Assembly (NCBI GenBank): GCA_027482245.1
Contig: JAIXWG010000065.1
Span: forward strand, 124,001 to 188,000
DNA length: 64,000 nt
DNA from: Acetobacteraceae bacterium
Lineage (GTDB): Bacteria; Pseudomonadota; Alphaproteobacteria; Acetobacterales; Acetobacteraceae
Reading direction: 5' to 3'
Below, one piece after another: positions 37,521 through 46,176 of the stretch. The notes under the pieces were generated by a model. That model did no database searches. It saw only the letters and a program-made list of their open reading frames with translations, and had not been told where the DNA came from. A program made the position numbers and the translations under genes. How positions within the stretch are numbered: the first letter of the stretch is position 1; each line of letters begins with the position of its first letter.

Positions 37521-38228
37521 TCAGGGTGGCGGCATGAATTGCGGCGCGTGCCGCAGCACCGTGTCGGTGGTCTCGTCCAGATGCGTGCCCAGCAGTTCGG
37601 CGGCGCGATCGGCATCGCGGGCCAGGGCGGCGTCGTGGATCGCCTCATGCTCCCAGCGCTTGGACGGCCCGATGGGGCGGTGGCGCTGGGAGACCAGGCG
37701 GTAGCGCTCCATGTGGTCGTACATCTGCGCGCGCAGGCGCAGCAGCCAGCGGGACGGGCAGGCGGCGACCAGGGCGCGGTGGAAGTCGCGATGCGCGGCC
37801 AGCCATTCGCTGCTGCGCGCCTGGCGTTCCTCCCGGCTCAGCCGCTCGATCTTCGACAGGCGGTGGAAGGCCAGCACCAGCCCGGCTTCCCAGGCATCAT
37901 CGCCATGCCGCACGCTTTCGCGGATGGCGCGCTGTTCGAATTCGGTGTGCAGGGCGGAGACGTCGCGCAGATCCTCCGCCGAGATGGCGGCGACGCGGAA
38001 GCCGCGATTGGCGTCGAGTTCGACGAGCCCTTCCGGCAGCAGGTGGGAGAGCGCTTCCCGCAGCGTGCCGATGCCGGCGCCATAGGCGCGCTGCAGGTCG
38101 GCGAAGCGCAGCCGGGCACCCGGGGCGTAGTGCCCATCCAGGATGTCGCCCTTCAGGCGGGACAGCACGTCCTGGCTGACCAGCACGGCATCCGGTTCCG
38201 CTGCCTTCTGCACGGTGCGCGGTGGCAC
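37521..38228 (-). CDS. GntR-family (FadR subfamily) regulator
   Basis: 235 residues from GTG 38228, preceded by an AGGAAGG-type site; the open frame continues upstream but that part is unlikely to be coding. The winged helix covers SQDVLSRLKGDILDGHYAPG, RFADLQRAYGAGIGTLREAL and GLVELDANRGFRVAAI. The C-terminal FCD domain (about 95-225) has the metal/ligand pocket Asp/His pattern (LHTEFEQRAIRES, HRDFHRALVAAC, EHEAIHDAALARDADRA). FadR-type regulators respond to carboxylate ligands and usually repress. It heads the leftward arm of the catabolic island, 45 bases from a palindromic box. Confidence 0.92.
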   Translation of the reverse strand: MPPRTVQKAAEPDAVLVSQDVLSRLKGDILDGHYAPGARLRFADLQRAYGAGIGTLREALSHLLPEGLVELDANRGFRVAAISAEDLRDVSALHTEFEQRAIRESVRHGDDAWEAGLVLAFHRLSKIERLSREERQARSSEWLAAHRDFHRALVAACPSRWLLRLRAQMYDHMERYRLVSQRHRPIGPSKRWEHEAIHDAALARDADRAAELLGTHLDETTDTVLRHAPQFMPPP

Positions 38229-38272
38229 GATACCCCCCCCTTCCTGCTTCTGTCGCAGCCTAGGGAAGGATA

Positions 38273-38296
38273 TTCGATCAAGCAAGCATGTTCGAA
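38273..38296. promoter_or_regulatory. Palindromic box, copy 2 (probable GntR operator)
   Basis: Arms TTCGATCAAGC and GCATGTTCGAA (9 of 11 complementary) flank a 2-base AA spacer, 45 bases upstream of the gntR start. The CAAGCATGTTCGAA half is the exact reverse complement of the left half of copy 1 (TTCGAACATGCTTG, 33324-33337). The position fits autoregulation. Confidence 0.7.
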
Positions 38297-38307
38297 AATC
38301 CGGCCGC

Positions 38308-38781
38308 TCAGCGGCGGTCGCCATCCGCCCCGCTTCCATCCCCGGGGCCGTCATCGACGCGGGACAGGACCAGCAGCGCGGTGCCCGCGGCCCAGGCGCC
38401 GGCGACGGTGACGATGATGAAGAAGATGATCCCCTTGTCGTCCCAGGGGCGGACCATGGTGACCTCCGGCGGGCCCGTGAACCACCACAGCGCCAAGCCC
38501 CGCACGGTGACGCCGGTGACGATGCCCGGCCAGAACCCCCACCAGAAGCCGGACAGCACGATGGCGACCAGCATCAGGTCCCGCCCGGCCCCCGGCCGGT
38601 GATCCAGCAGGTTCACGCGGCAGGCGAAGGCCCCCAGTGCCAGCAGCAGTCCGGAGAGCAGGCGAATCCAGAGGGGAAGGCCGCGCAGGCGCTCCAGCGC
38701 ACGCAGCACGAAGGCCAGGATGATCACGGAGGCGATGGCCGGTTCAAGGTTCCGCGAGCATAAGCGCCCGCCGGCCTGCAC
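38308..38781 (-). CDS. Predicted membrane protein, unknown function
   Basis: 157 residues from GTG 38781. About four hydrophobic segments are seen: IASVIILAFVLRAL, LWIRLLSGLLLALGAFA, a Trp-rich stretch LVAIVLSGFWWGFWPGIV, and IIFFIIVTVAGAWAAGTALL. It ends in a hydrophilic Asp/Gly tail. I do not recognise the family. It is upstream of gntR on the same strand, with a palindromic box and 80 bases between, so it is probably a separate unit. The start is uncertain because no good ribosome-binding site is visible. Confidence 0.6.
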   Translation of the reverse strand: MQAGGRLCSRNLEPAIASVIILAFVLRALERLRGLPLWIRLLSGLLLALGAFACRVNLLDHRPGAGRDLMLVAIVLSGFWWGFWPGIVTGVTVRGLALWWFTGPPEVTMVRPWDDKGIIFFIIVTVAGAWAAGTALLVLSRVDDGPGDGSGADGDRR

Positions 38782-38972
38782 GCCATGCGAGCAGGACGGG
38801 GGAGGGTTGCGCTCTCCCTTTTGTGTTTGCGATCGGGGGATGCGCGTTTCGGCATCACTGCCGGGGCCCGCGGGTGCTGGTGAATCGGGGGCAGCGCGCC
38901 TAACTGCGGCGCGACACGCCCGGGATCGCCGCCATCAGCACCCTTCCCCTCCGCCTGACACCGCCGGATGCG

Positions 38973-39938
38973 ATGCTGGCCGCACTCGCCGCCATGCTGG
39001 CCCCGGTGGCGCCCTGCCGCCGGCCCTTGGCGGCGGCGCTGGGCCGCGTGCTGGCGGAACCGGTGCGGGCCATGGCCCCGGTGCCCGCCACCGCCATGGC
39101 GCTGCGGGATGGCTGGGCTGTGAGTGCCGCGGAGACGCTGGGCGCCGGCCCCTTCTCCCCCCTGCGCCTGCCCGCCCCGCCGCCGCGCCTGGCGCCGGGC
39201 GATGCGCTGCCGCCCGGCACGGATGCGCTGCTGGATCCCTTCGACCTGGAGGAAGCCGGGCCGCTCGCCATGGCGCTGCAACCCGCGACGCCGGGCGATG
39301 GCGTGCGGGCGGCCGGCGACGACATCGCCGCGGGCAGCGTGATCCGCACGGCGGGGGAAAGGCTCGGCCTGCGCGACCTGCCGGCGCTGGCGGCGATGGG
39401 GGTGGAGAGCCTGGCCCTGCGCGTGCCCCGAATCGCGCTGCACCACGCGGACCCCGCCCTGGCGGCGATGCTGGGGGCCTGGGCGCGCGCCGAGGGCGCC
39501 GAGACCGCCGAGGGGCCGCCCGATCTGGTGCTGACCGATGACCGGGCGCTGGACGATGCCGTGATGGGCATCGGCGCACGGCCGGGCATGGGGGCGGGCA
39601 TCGGGCGCCGCCACGGCGTGCCGGCCGTGCTGCTGCCCCGTCTGGCGGAGGATGCGGTGGCGGCCTGGCTGCTGCTGGCGTCGCCGGCGATCCGCCTGCT
39701 GGCCGGGGCGGTGGCGCCCGCGCCGCTGCGGCTGCGGCTGGCCGGCAAGGTGGCCTCCACCGTCGGGCTGGCGGAGCTGGTGCCGCTGGCGGTGGAAGCG
39801 GACGGGCTGGCCAGGCCGCTGGCCGTGGGCGCGCTGCCGCTGGCCGCGCTGGCGCGGGCGACGGCCGTGCTGGTGGTGCCGCCGGGCGCGGAAGGCTACG
39901 AAGCCGGCGCCGTGATCGAGGCGCAGACCCTACCCTGA
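38973..39938 (+). CDS. Shrunken MoeA-like protein (molybdenum cofactor family)
   Basis: 321 residues. It aligns by eye with the MoeA-type half of the next gene: RRPLAAALGRVLAEPV, then ALRDGWAVSAAET in place of SSVDGFAVRAADT, GDGVRAAGDDIAAGSVI in place of AFLGFAGSDIAKGETVL, and LPALAAMGVESLALRVPR. The molybdopterin-binding domain is much reduced. The usual GGTSxGxxD motif is absent, and only remnants such as RHGVPAVLLPRLAEDAV remain. It overlaps the following gene by one base (TGATG), suggesting a hetero-oligomer in which this chain is structural. In-frame TAA at 38901 limits an upstream extension. Confidence 0.75.
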   Translation: MLAALAAMLAPVAPCRRPLAAALGRVLAEPVRAMAPVPATAMALRDGWAVSAAETLGAGPFSPLRLPAPPPRLAPGDALPPGTDALLDPFDLEEAGPLAMALQPATPGDGVRAAGDDIAAGSVIRTAGERLGLRDLPALAAMGVESLALRVPRIALHHADPALAAMLGAWARAEGAETAEGPPDLVLTDDRALDDAVMGIGARPGMGAGIGRRHGVPAVLLPRLAEDAVAAWLLLASPAIRLLAGAVAPAPLRLRLAGKVASTVGLAELVPLAVEADGLARPLAVGALPLAALARATAVLVVPPGAEGYEAGAVIEAQTLP

Positions 39939-41899
39939 TGGCCGAACCCTCCCTGACCGACCGCATCCGCCGCGCCGCGCGGCAGGAACAGTTTCTCCAG
40001 GTCGTCTCCGCGGAGGAGGCGATGCGGCGGCTGCGCGCGTCCTTCCCCTTCCAGGCGCTGCCGGCGGAGATGGTGGGGCTGGCGGCCAGCCTCGGCCGCG
40101 TCGTGGCGACGCCCATCGCCGCGGCGGCGGATGCGCCGCCCTTCGATCGCTCCTCCGTCGATGGCTTCGCGGTGCGCGCGGCGGATACGGTGGGGGCTTC
40201 CGAAGCCTCCCCGCGCCGCCTGGTGCTGAACGCGGAGCTGCTGGCCTGCGGCGTCGCGCCGGGGATCGAGGTGGCGCCCGGCACCGCGACCGCCATCGCG
40301 ACGGGCGGCATGATCCCGCGCGGCGCCGATGCGGTGGTGATGATCGAGCACACGGTAATGGAGGAGGGCGACCCGCCCGCCATCCTGCTGTCCCGCGCCG
40401 CGGCGCCGGGCGCCTTCCTGGGCTTCGCTGGCAGCGACATCGCGAAGGGGGAGACGGTGCTGCGCGCCGGCACCGTGGTGACGAGCCGGGAGATCGGAAT
40501 GCTGGCCGCCGCCGGCATCGCGGCGGTGCCGGTGGTGCGCCGGCCGCGCGTGGCGGTGATCTCCACGGGCAATGAGCTGCGCCCGCCCGGCAGTGCGCCG
40601 GAGCCCGGCGCGATCCCCGACAGCAACGCCGCGATCCTGGCCGCCGCGGTGGCGGAGAATGGCGGCGAGCCCATCCCCTTCGGCATCCTGCGGGATGAGG
40701 AGGCGGCGCTGGCGGAGGCGCTGGCGCGGGCGCTGGACCAGGCGGACCTCGTCCTGATGTCAGGCGGCACCAGCAAGGGCGCCGGCGATGTCTCCCATCG
40801 CATCCTCGGGTCCGGCGTGATCGTGCATGGGGTGGCGCTGAAGCCGGGCAAGCCGCTCTGCATCGCCAGGCTGCGGGACAAGCCGGTCTTCGTGCTGCCG
40901 GGGTTCCCGACCAGCGCCGTCTTCACCTTCCACCAGTTCGCGGTGCCGCTGATCCGCGCCATGGCGGGCCTGCCGGTGCGGGAGGAAAGCGCGGTGGAGG
41001 CGCGGCTCGCTGTTCGGATGCCGAGCGAGCTGGGGCGCGAGGAATACGTGATGGCCTCGCTGGCGCGCGGCGAGGCGGGGCTGGTGGCCTGGCCGCTCGG
41101 CAAGGGGTCCGGCAGCGTGACGGCCTTCAGCGCCGCCGATGGCTTCTTCGCCATCCCCGCGCTGGACCAGGGGGCGGAAGCCGGGCAGGCGCTGCGCGTG
41201 ACACTGATCGGCGGGCAGGCGCGGCTGCCGGACCTGACCATCATCGGCAGCCACTGCGTCGGGCTGGATGCGGTGCTGGACCTGCTGGCGGCGGAGGGTC
41301 TGCGCGCGCGCAGCCTGGCGGTGGGCAGCCTGGGCGGGCTGGCGGCGGCCAGGCGGGGGGAATGCGACCTGGCGCCGGCGCATCTGCTGGATGCGAAGAC
41401 CGGCGCCTACAACACGCCCTTCCTGGTGCCGGGGCTGCGGCTGGTGCCGGGCTGGCGGCGGCTGCAGGGCGTGGTGTTCCGCCCGGGCGACCCGCGCTTC
41501 GAAGGCCGGGACGGCGCGGCGGCGGCGGTGGCGGCTGCGGCGCGCGATCCCGCCTGCCTGCTGGTGAACCGCAATGCGGGATCGGGCACGCGCATCCTGC
41601 TGGACGGGCTGCTGGGTGGCGCGAGGCCCGCGGGCTACGCCAACCAGCCGAAATCCCACAACGCCGTCGCCGCGGCCGTGGCGCAGGGCCGCGCGGATTG
41701 GGGGGTGGCGATCGCGACGGTGGCGCAGGCCTACGGCCTCGGTTTCCTGCCGCTGGCGGATGAGCATTACGACTTCTTCCTGGCGGAGGCACGGGCGAGC
41801 GGGCCCGCGGTGCAGGCCTTCCTGCGGGTGCTGGATTCGCCCGAATCGCAGGCCAGGCTGGCGGCGTTGGGCTTCGCGCGCGCCGCCGGACAGGCGTGA
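39938..41899 (+). CDS. MoeA fused to a C-terminal periplasmic-binding-protein-like domain
   Basis: 653 residues. The MoeA part (about 1-415) is complete: PPFDRSSVDGFAVRA, TGGMIPRGADAVVMIEHT, SGGTSKGAGDVSHRIL and KPGKPLCIA, followed by VLPGFPTSAVFTF. This enzyme inserts molybdate (or tungstate) into adenylylated molybdopterin. The C-terminal part (about 420-653, from LTIIGSHCVGLDAVLDLL) resembles the PBP-like/LysR-substrate-like domain found in known MoeA-PBP fusions, with CLLVNRNAGSGTRILLD. That domain may sense or hold the oxyanion. The molybdenum hydroxylase at the left edge of this window is a plausible client, but that is inference. Confidence 0.88.
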   Translation: MAEPSLTDRIRRAARQEQFLQVVSAEEAMRRLRASFPFQALPAEMVGLAASLGRVVATPIAAAADAPPFDRSSVDGFAVRAADTVGASEASPRRLVLNAELLACGVAPGIEVAPGTATAIATGGMIPRGADAVVMIEHTVMEEGDPPAILLSRAAAPGAFLGFAGSDIAKGETVLRAGTVVTSREIGMLAAAGIAAVPVVRRPRVAVISTGNELRPPGSAPEPGAIPDSNAAILAAAVAENGGEPIPFGILRDEEAALAEALARALDQADLVLMSGGTSKGAGDVSHRILGSGVIVHGVALKPGKPLCIARLRDKPVFVLPGFPTSAVFTFHQFAVPLIRAMAGLPVREESAVEARLAVRMPSELGREEYVMASLARGEAGLVAWPLGKGSGSVTAFSAADGFFAIPALDQGAEAGQALRVTLIGGQARLPDLTIIGSHCVGLDAVLDLLAAEGLRARSLAVGSLGGLAAARRGECDLAPAHLLDAKTGAYNTPFLVPGLRLVPGWRRLQGVVFRPGDPRFEGRDGAAAAVAAAARDPACLLVNRNAGSGTRILLDGLLGGARPAGYANQPKSHNAVAAAVAQGRADWGVAIATVAQAYGLGFLPLADEHYDFFLAEARASGPAVQAFLRVLDSPESQARLAALGFARAAGQA

Positions 41900-41999
41900 A
41901 TCCGGCCGGAATCCTGCGCGGGATGCCGTTTCGCGCCGTTACATCACCGAAATTCCACTGTGCAGCGCGGGAAGATTGACGAATCGCCCGCATTCGGCG

Positions 42000-42028
42000 C
42001 TGACATGCGCATCGACCTCCGCTATGCG
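42000..42028 (+). promoter_or_regulatory. Candidate sigma70-type promoter of the HU gene
   Basis: CTGACA (42000-42005) and TATGCG (42023-42028) are separated by 17 bases. Transcription would begin near 42035, giving an unusually short leader to the AGGAG at 42041-42045. The -35 matches 5 of 6 consensus bases; the -10 is weaker. Confidence 0.45.
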
Positions 42029-42052
42029 GGGTTGCCTGCAAGGAGACGCAAC

Positions 42053-42364
42053 ATGTCAAAGAAGTTCCTCACGGATGTGATCGTGAAGTCGACCGAGATG
42101 CCGGCGAATGCCGCTGGCAAGCTCGCCGCCGACATCATCGCCGCCATCAAGACGGAGATCGTCGCGACCGGCCGCTTCACGATTCCCGATTTCGGCGCCT
42201 TCGCGGTGCGCGAGACGGCGAAGCGCACGGCGATGAACCCGCGCACCGGTGAGAAGGTGGCCGTGAAGGCCGGCGCCACGGTGAAGTTCAAGGCGAGCCC
42301 GGCGCTGAAGGAAGCCGCGCTGGCCGGCATGAAGAAGGCGAAGCGCAAGGCCGCGAAGGCCTGA
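42053..42364 (+). CDS. HU-family DNA-binding protein
   Basis: 103 residues from ATG 42053, with AAGGAG 8 bases ahead. The HU fold is clear: helical N-terminus (LAADIIAAIKTEIVATGRF), the TIPDFGAFAVRETAKRTAMNPRTGE arm with the Pro-containing DNA-intercalating tip, and VKFKASPALKEAA. It extends past the usual end with a Lys/Ala-rich tail (GMKKAKRKAAKA), as in several alphaproteobacterial HU variants. Such proteins bend and compact DNA. It is monocistronic, with a promoter-like sequence ahead and a strong hairpin behind. Confidence 0.93.
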   Translation: MSKKFLTDVIVKSTEMPANAAGKLAADIIAAIKTEIVATGRFTIPDFGAFAVRETAKRTAMNPRTGEKVAVKAGATVKFKASPALKEAALAGMKKAKRKAAKA

Positions 42365-42371
42365 GGCTGAC

Positions 42372-42401
42372 GGCGCCGGCCCGGGCCACCGGGCTGGCGC
42401 C
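42372..42401 (+). terminator. Hairpin downstream of the HU gene
   Basis: Arms GGCGCCGGCCCGG (42372-42384) and CCGGGCTGGCGCC (42389-42401) form a 13-bp stem with one G-U wobble and a GCCA loop, 7 bases after the HU stop. It is followed by CCTTCC rather than a T-run. A very stable GC hairpin in this position fits a terminator in a high-GC genome. Confidence 0.6.
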
Positions 42402-42508
42402 CCTTCCGCGCCGACCTCTTCCGCGCCGGCCTTCGCGCGGCCATGCTGCCGGTCCGACGAGACCGGAGACGACCCGATGCCCCCCATCCAGCACCGGCCC
42501 GTGCACGC

Positions 42509-44548
42509 ATGAGCGGCACGCAGGCCGTCCGCATCGCGGTCGATATCGGTGGCACCTTCACGGACTTCCAGATCCTGGACCAGCGCCACGGCCGCGTCAT
42601 GGCCTGGAAGGCGCCGACGACTCCCGCCGACCCGTCCGAGGGGCTGATGACCGGCATCCGCCAGGCGGCGGAGCGGTTCGGATTCGCGCTGGCCGATGTC
42701 GGGCTGCTGCTGCACGGCACGACCATCGCGACCAACGCCGTGCTGGAGCGCAAGCTGGCCCAGGGCGTGCTGCTGACCACGGCGGGGTTCGAGGATGTGC
42801 TGGAGATCACGCGCCACGTCCGGCGCGACATCTACGGCCTGGCGCCCGACCCCTTCCCCTGCCTGGTGGACCGCGACCGGCGCTTCGGCGTGGTTGAACG
42901 GATGCGCGCCGATGGCAGCGTGGAGGTGGCGCTCGGCGACCTTGCGCCGGTGATCGACAGGCTGCGCGCGGCGACGCCGGAGGCGATCGCGATCGGGCTG
43001 CTGCACGCCTATGCCAACCCGGCGCATGAACGCGCGCTGCGGGATGCGGTGGCGAAGGCGCTGCCGGGGGTGCCCATCAGCCTCTCCTCCGACATCAGCC
43101 CGGAAATCCGGGAATACGAACGCCTGTCCACGACGGTGCTGAACGCGCTGCTGATGCCGGTGGTGCAGCGCTACCTCGCGAAGCTGGAGGCGCGGCTGGG
43201 CGAGGATGGGTTCCGGCCGCGCATCTTCCTGGTGCAGTCGAATGGCGGCATGTGCAGCCTGGCGCGGGCGGCGGAACAGCCGGCGCGGCTGCTGCTCTCC
43301 GGACCATCAGGGGGCGCGCTGGCGGCAGAAAGGCTCTCCCGCCGCCTGGAACGGCCGAACCTGGTGGCGGTGGATATGGGGGGGACGAGCTTCGACGTCT
43401 CCGTCGTGCAGGACCACGTCATCGGCCTGGTGACGCAGGGGGAGGTAGACCGGCTGCCGGTGCGCCTGCCGATGGTGGAGATGCGGACCATCGGCGCCGG
43501 CGGCGGGTCGATCGCCAGCGTCGATGCGGCGGGGCGCCTGACGGCGGGGCCGCGCAGCGCCGGCGCCAGGCCGGGGCCGGTCTGCTACGGGCGCGGCGGC
43601 GTGGAGCCGACGGTGACGGATGCGAATGCCGTGCTCGGGCGTCTCGATCCCGATTTCTTCCTGGGCGGCGCCATGGCGCTGGACCTCGCGGGCGCGCGGG
43701 CGGCGATGGAGACGCGGATCGGCGGGAAGCTCGGCCTTTCGACGGAAGCGGCGGCGGAGGGCGTGCTGCGCGTGACCAATGCGCAGCTCGCCGCGGCCGT
43801 GCGGCTCTCTCTGTTCGAGAAGGGGCTCGACCCACGCGACTTCGCGCTGCTGTCCTTCGGCGGCGCGGGCGGGCTGCACGCGACGGAAGTGGCGGACGAG
43901 CTCGGCATCACGGAGGTGGTCTTCCCGCGGGAGCCGGGGACGCTCTCGGCCTATGGCATCCTCTTCTCCGACCTGGTGCAGGACATCGCGCGGTCGCGCC
44001 TCTATCTGGCCGATGCGACGCAGGAGGCCGCGCTGGCGGAGGCGGTGGCGGGGCTGCGCGCGGAGGCCGATGCGCGGCTGGCGGAGGATGGCGTGGCGCC
44101 GGCGAGCCGCGTGGTCGAACTCTCCGCCGATCTCCGCTATCGCGGCCAGGCCTTCGAGCTGCTGGTGCCCTGGCCGGAAGCCCCTGCCCTGCCGCCGCTG
44201 CTCGCGCGCTTCCACGCGACGCATCGCGCGCGCTTCTCCTACGCCGCGGAGGGTGATCCGGTGGAGATCGTGACGCTGCGCGCCGCCGCCATCGGGCGCC
44301 TCGACAAGCCGGAGGAAGCGGTCGCCACGCCCGCGGAGACCGCGACGCCGCCGGGATCCCGCCAGGTCTGGCAGGGCTCCGCCGCGACCGCCTGGCCGGT
44401 CTGGCGGCGGGAGAGGCTGCGCCTGTCCGACAGCATCGAGGGCCCCGCCATCATCGAGGAAGCCTTCGCCACCCATGTCATCGCCGCCGGCTGGCGCGCG
44501 GCGCTCGACCCCGAGGGCGCGATCATTGCGCGGAGGATCGCGGCATGA
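42509..44548 (+). CDS. hyuA: Hydantoinase/oxoprolinase subunit A
   Basis: 679 residues. The ASKHA-fold N-terminus VRIAVDIGGTFTDFQIL starts the protein and supports ATG 42509. Other family landmarks are LLLHGTTIATNAVLERK, LSSDISPEIREYERLSTTVLNA, LVAVDMGGTSFDVSVV, and LLSFGGAGGLHATEVADELG. HyuA binds ATP and, with HyuB, opens cyclic amides or imides (N-methylhydantoin, 5-oxoproline) or carboxylates ketones such as acetone or acetophenone. Subunit C of acetone carboxylase is absent, so a hydantoinase or oxoprolinase role is more likely. The 4-base overlap with hyuB indicates coupling. Confidence 0.94.
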   Translation: MSGTQAVRIAVDIGGTFTDFQILDQRHGRVMAWKAPTTPADPSEGLMTGIRQAAERFGFALADVGLLLHGTTIATNAVLERKLAQGVLLTTAGFEDVLEITRHVRRDIYGLAPDPFPCLVDRDRRFGVVERMRADGSVEVALGDLAPVIDRLRAATPEAIAIGLLHAYANPAHERALRDAVAKALPGVPISLSSDISPEIREYERLSTTVLNALLMPVVQRYLAKLEARLGEDGFRPRIFLVQSNGGMCSLARAAEQPARLLLSGPSGGALAAERLSRRLERPNLVAVDMGGTSFDVSVVQDHVIGLVTQGEVDRLPVRLPMVEMRTIGAGGGSIASVDAAGRLTAGPRSAGARPGPVCYGRGGVEPTVTDANAVLGRLDPDFFLGGAMALDLAGARAAMETRIGGKLGLSTEAAAEGVLRVTNAQLAAAVRLSLFEKGLDPRDFALLSFGGAGGLHATEVADELGITEVVFPREPGTLSAYGILFSDLVQDIARSRLYLADATQEAALAEAVAGLRAEADARLAEDGVAPASRVVELSADLRYRGQAFELLVPWPEAPALPPLLARFHATHRARFSYAAEGDPVEIVTLRAAAIGRLDKPEEAVATPAETATPPGSRQVWQGSAATAWPVWRRERLRLSDSIEGPAIIEEAFATHVIAAGWRAALDPEGAIIARRIAA

Positions 44549-46176
44549 CCAGCCTGGGACCGATCGAGATCGAGGTCATCCGCAACGCGCTGACGGCGGC
44601 GGCGGCGGAGATGGACATCACCATCTGGCGGACGAGCCGCAGCACCATCGTGCGCGAATTGCTGGACTACTCCACCGCCGTGTTCGATTCCGAGGGCCAG
44701 AACCTCGCGCAATCCGCGCGCATCCCCGGCCACCTCAACTCCATGACCCACGCGCTGCGCACGCTGCTGGCGGACCATGTGCCGCCGGAACAGTGGCACG
44801 AGGGCGATGTCGTCATCTTCAACGATCCCTATTGCGGCGGCCAGCACCTACCGGACATCCTCGCCTTCAAGCCGGTCTTCCACGATGGCGCGCGCATCGC
44901 CTTCGTCGGCACGCTCTGCCATCACATCGATGTCGGCGGCCTGGTCGCGGGGTCCTATGCCGCGAAGGCCACGGAGATCTTCCAGGAGGGGCTGCGCATC
45001 CCGCCCGTGAAGCTCATCGAGCGCGGTGTCCGCAACGAGGGCATCTGGGCGATGATCCGGCAGAACATCCGGAAGCCCGACCTGCTGCTGGGCGACCTGT
45101 CGTCGCAGCTGGCCTCGTTGGAAGTTGGCGCCGCGGCGCTGAACCGCCTGGCCAACCGCTTCGGCGCGGCGGCGATGATCGAGGCCGGCGCGCGCATCCT
45201 CGACATGAGCGAGGCCGGCATGCGCGCCGCCATCGGACGCATGCCGGATGGCGTCTATGAGTTCGAGGATTTTCTCGATGACGACGGCATCGATCTGGGG
45301 AAACGCATCCGGCTGCATGTGAAGCTGGAGATCGAAGGCGAGACGGCGCGGGTCGATCTCTCCGGCTGTTCGCCCCAGGTGGCGGGGCCGACCAATGCGA
45401 CGCTCGCCTCCACCAATGCCGCGGTGATGTTCGCCCTCATGTGCTGCGCGGATTCCTCGCTCCACATGTCGGCCGGCTGCTACCGGCCGATCAGCGTGAC
45501 GGCGCCGGAAGGCCTCGTCGTCAATGCCCGCCACCCCGCCCCCGTCGCGCACCGCATCGCGGTGACGCACCGGCTGCTGAACGCCATGAACGGCGCGCTG
45601 CACCAGGCGGTGCCGGACCTGATCCCCGCCGCCTATTACGGCAACAGCTACGTCACCACCTTCCAGACCGTGAAGGACAGCGGCGCGCGGGACGTGCTGG
45701 TGGAGATCGAGATCGGCGGATCGGGCGCGCATCCCGCCAAGGATGGCGTCAACGCCTATGCCAGCGGCATGCACAACAACAGCAACATCCCGATCGAGAT
45801 GATCGAGGCGCAGCTGCCGCTGACCGTGCTGCGCTATGCGCTGCGCGATGGCAGCGGGGGCGCGGGGATGCGGCGCGGGGGCCTTGGCCTGGTGCGGGAA
45901 TGGCGCGTGGACAGCGCGCATTGCTTCTTCACCGCCAACATGGACCGCTTCGACCACGCGCCCTATGGCCTGGCCGGCGGCGGCGCGGCCGCGAAGGGTG
46001 CGCTGGTGCTGCGGCGGGATGGCGCGGAAAGCCCGATCCCGCCCAAGACCGACAACCTCAAGCTCCAGCAGGGCGATGTCGTGCGGCTGGAGACTTCGGG
46101 CGGCGGCGGCTTCGGCCCGTCGGCGGATCGCGCGCCGGAGGCCACCGAACGCGACGCGCGGATGGGCTATGCCTGA
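44545..46176 (+). CDS. hyuB: Hydantoinase/oxoprolinase subunit B
   Basis: 543 residues. The start LGPIEIEVIRNALTAAAAEM is diagnostic of the HyuB family, followed by the metal-site region FNDPYCGGQHLPDI and CHHIDVGGLVAGSY. The C-terminal GGGAAAKGALVL and LETSGGGGFGPSADR are also typical. It forms a complex with HyuA. Its stop lies 8 bases inside the start of an MFS transporter gene, so enzyme and transporter are co-translated. Confidence 0.94.
   Translation: MTSLGPIEIEVIRNALTAAAAEMDITIWRTSRSTIVRELLDYSTAVFDSEGQNLAQSARIPGHLNSMTHALRTLLADHVPPEQWHEGDVVIFNDPYCGGQHLPDILAFKPVFHDGARIAFVGTLCHHIDVGGLVAGSYAAKATEIFQEGLRIPPVKLIERGVRNEGIWAMIRQNIRKPDLLLGDLSSQLASLEVGAAALNRLANRFGAAAMIEAGARILDMSEAGMRAAIGRMPDGVYEFEDFLDDDGIDLGKRIRLHVKLEIEGETARVDLSGCSPQVAGPTNATLASTNAAVMFALMCCADSSLHMSAGCYRPISVTAPEGLVVNARHPAPVAHRIAVTHRLLNAMNGALHQAVPDLIPAAYYGNSYVTTFQTVKDSGARDVLVEIEIGGSGAHPAKDGVNAYASGMHNNSNIPIEMIEAQLPLTVLRYALRDGSGGAGMRRGGLGLVREWRVDSAHCFFTANMDRFDHAPYGLAGGGAAAKGALVLRRDGAESPIPPKTDNLKLQQGDVVRLETSGGGGFGPSADRAPEATERDARMGYA

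Noticed and set aside
38800-38822. GGGAG...CTCCC followed by TTTT as an intrinsic terminator on the plus strand
   Set aside because: The stem is only 5 bp with a 9-base loop, and no plus-strand gene ends upstream of it.
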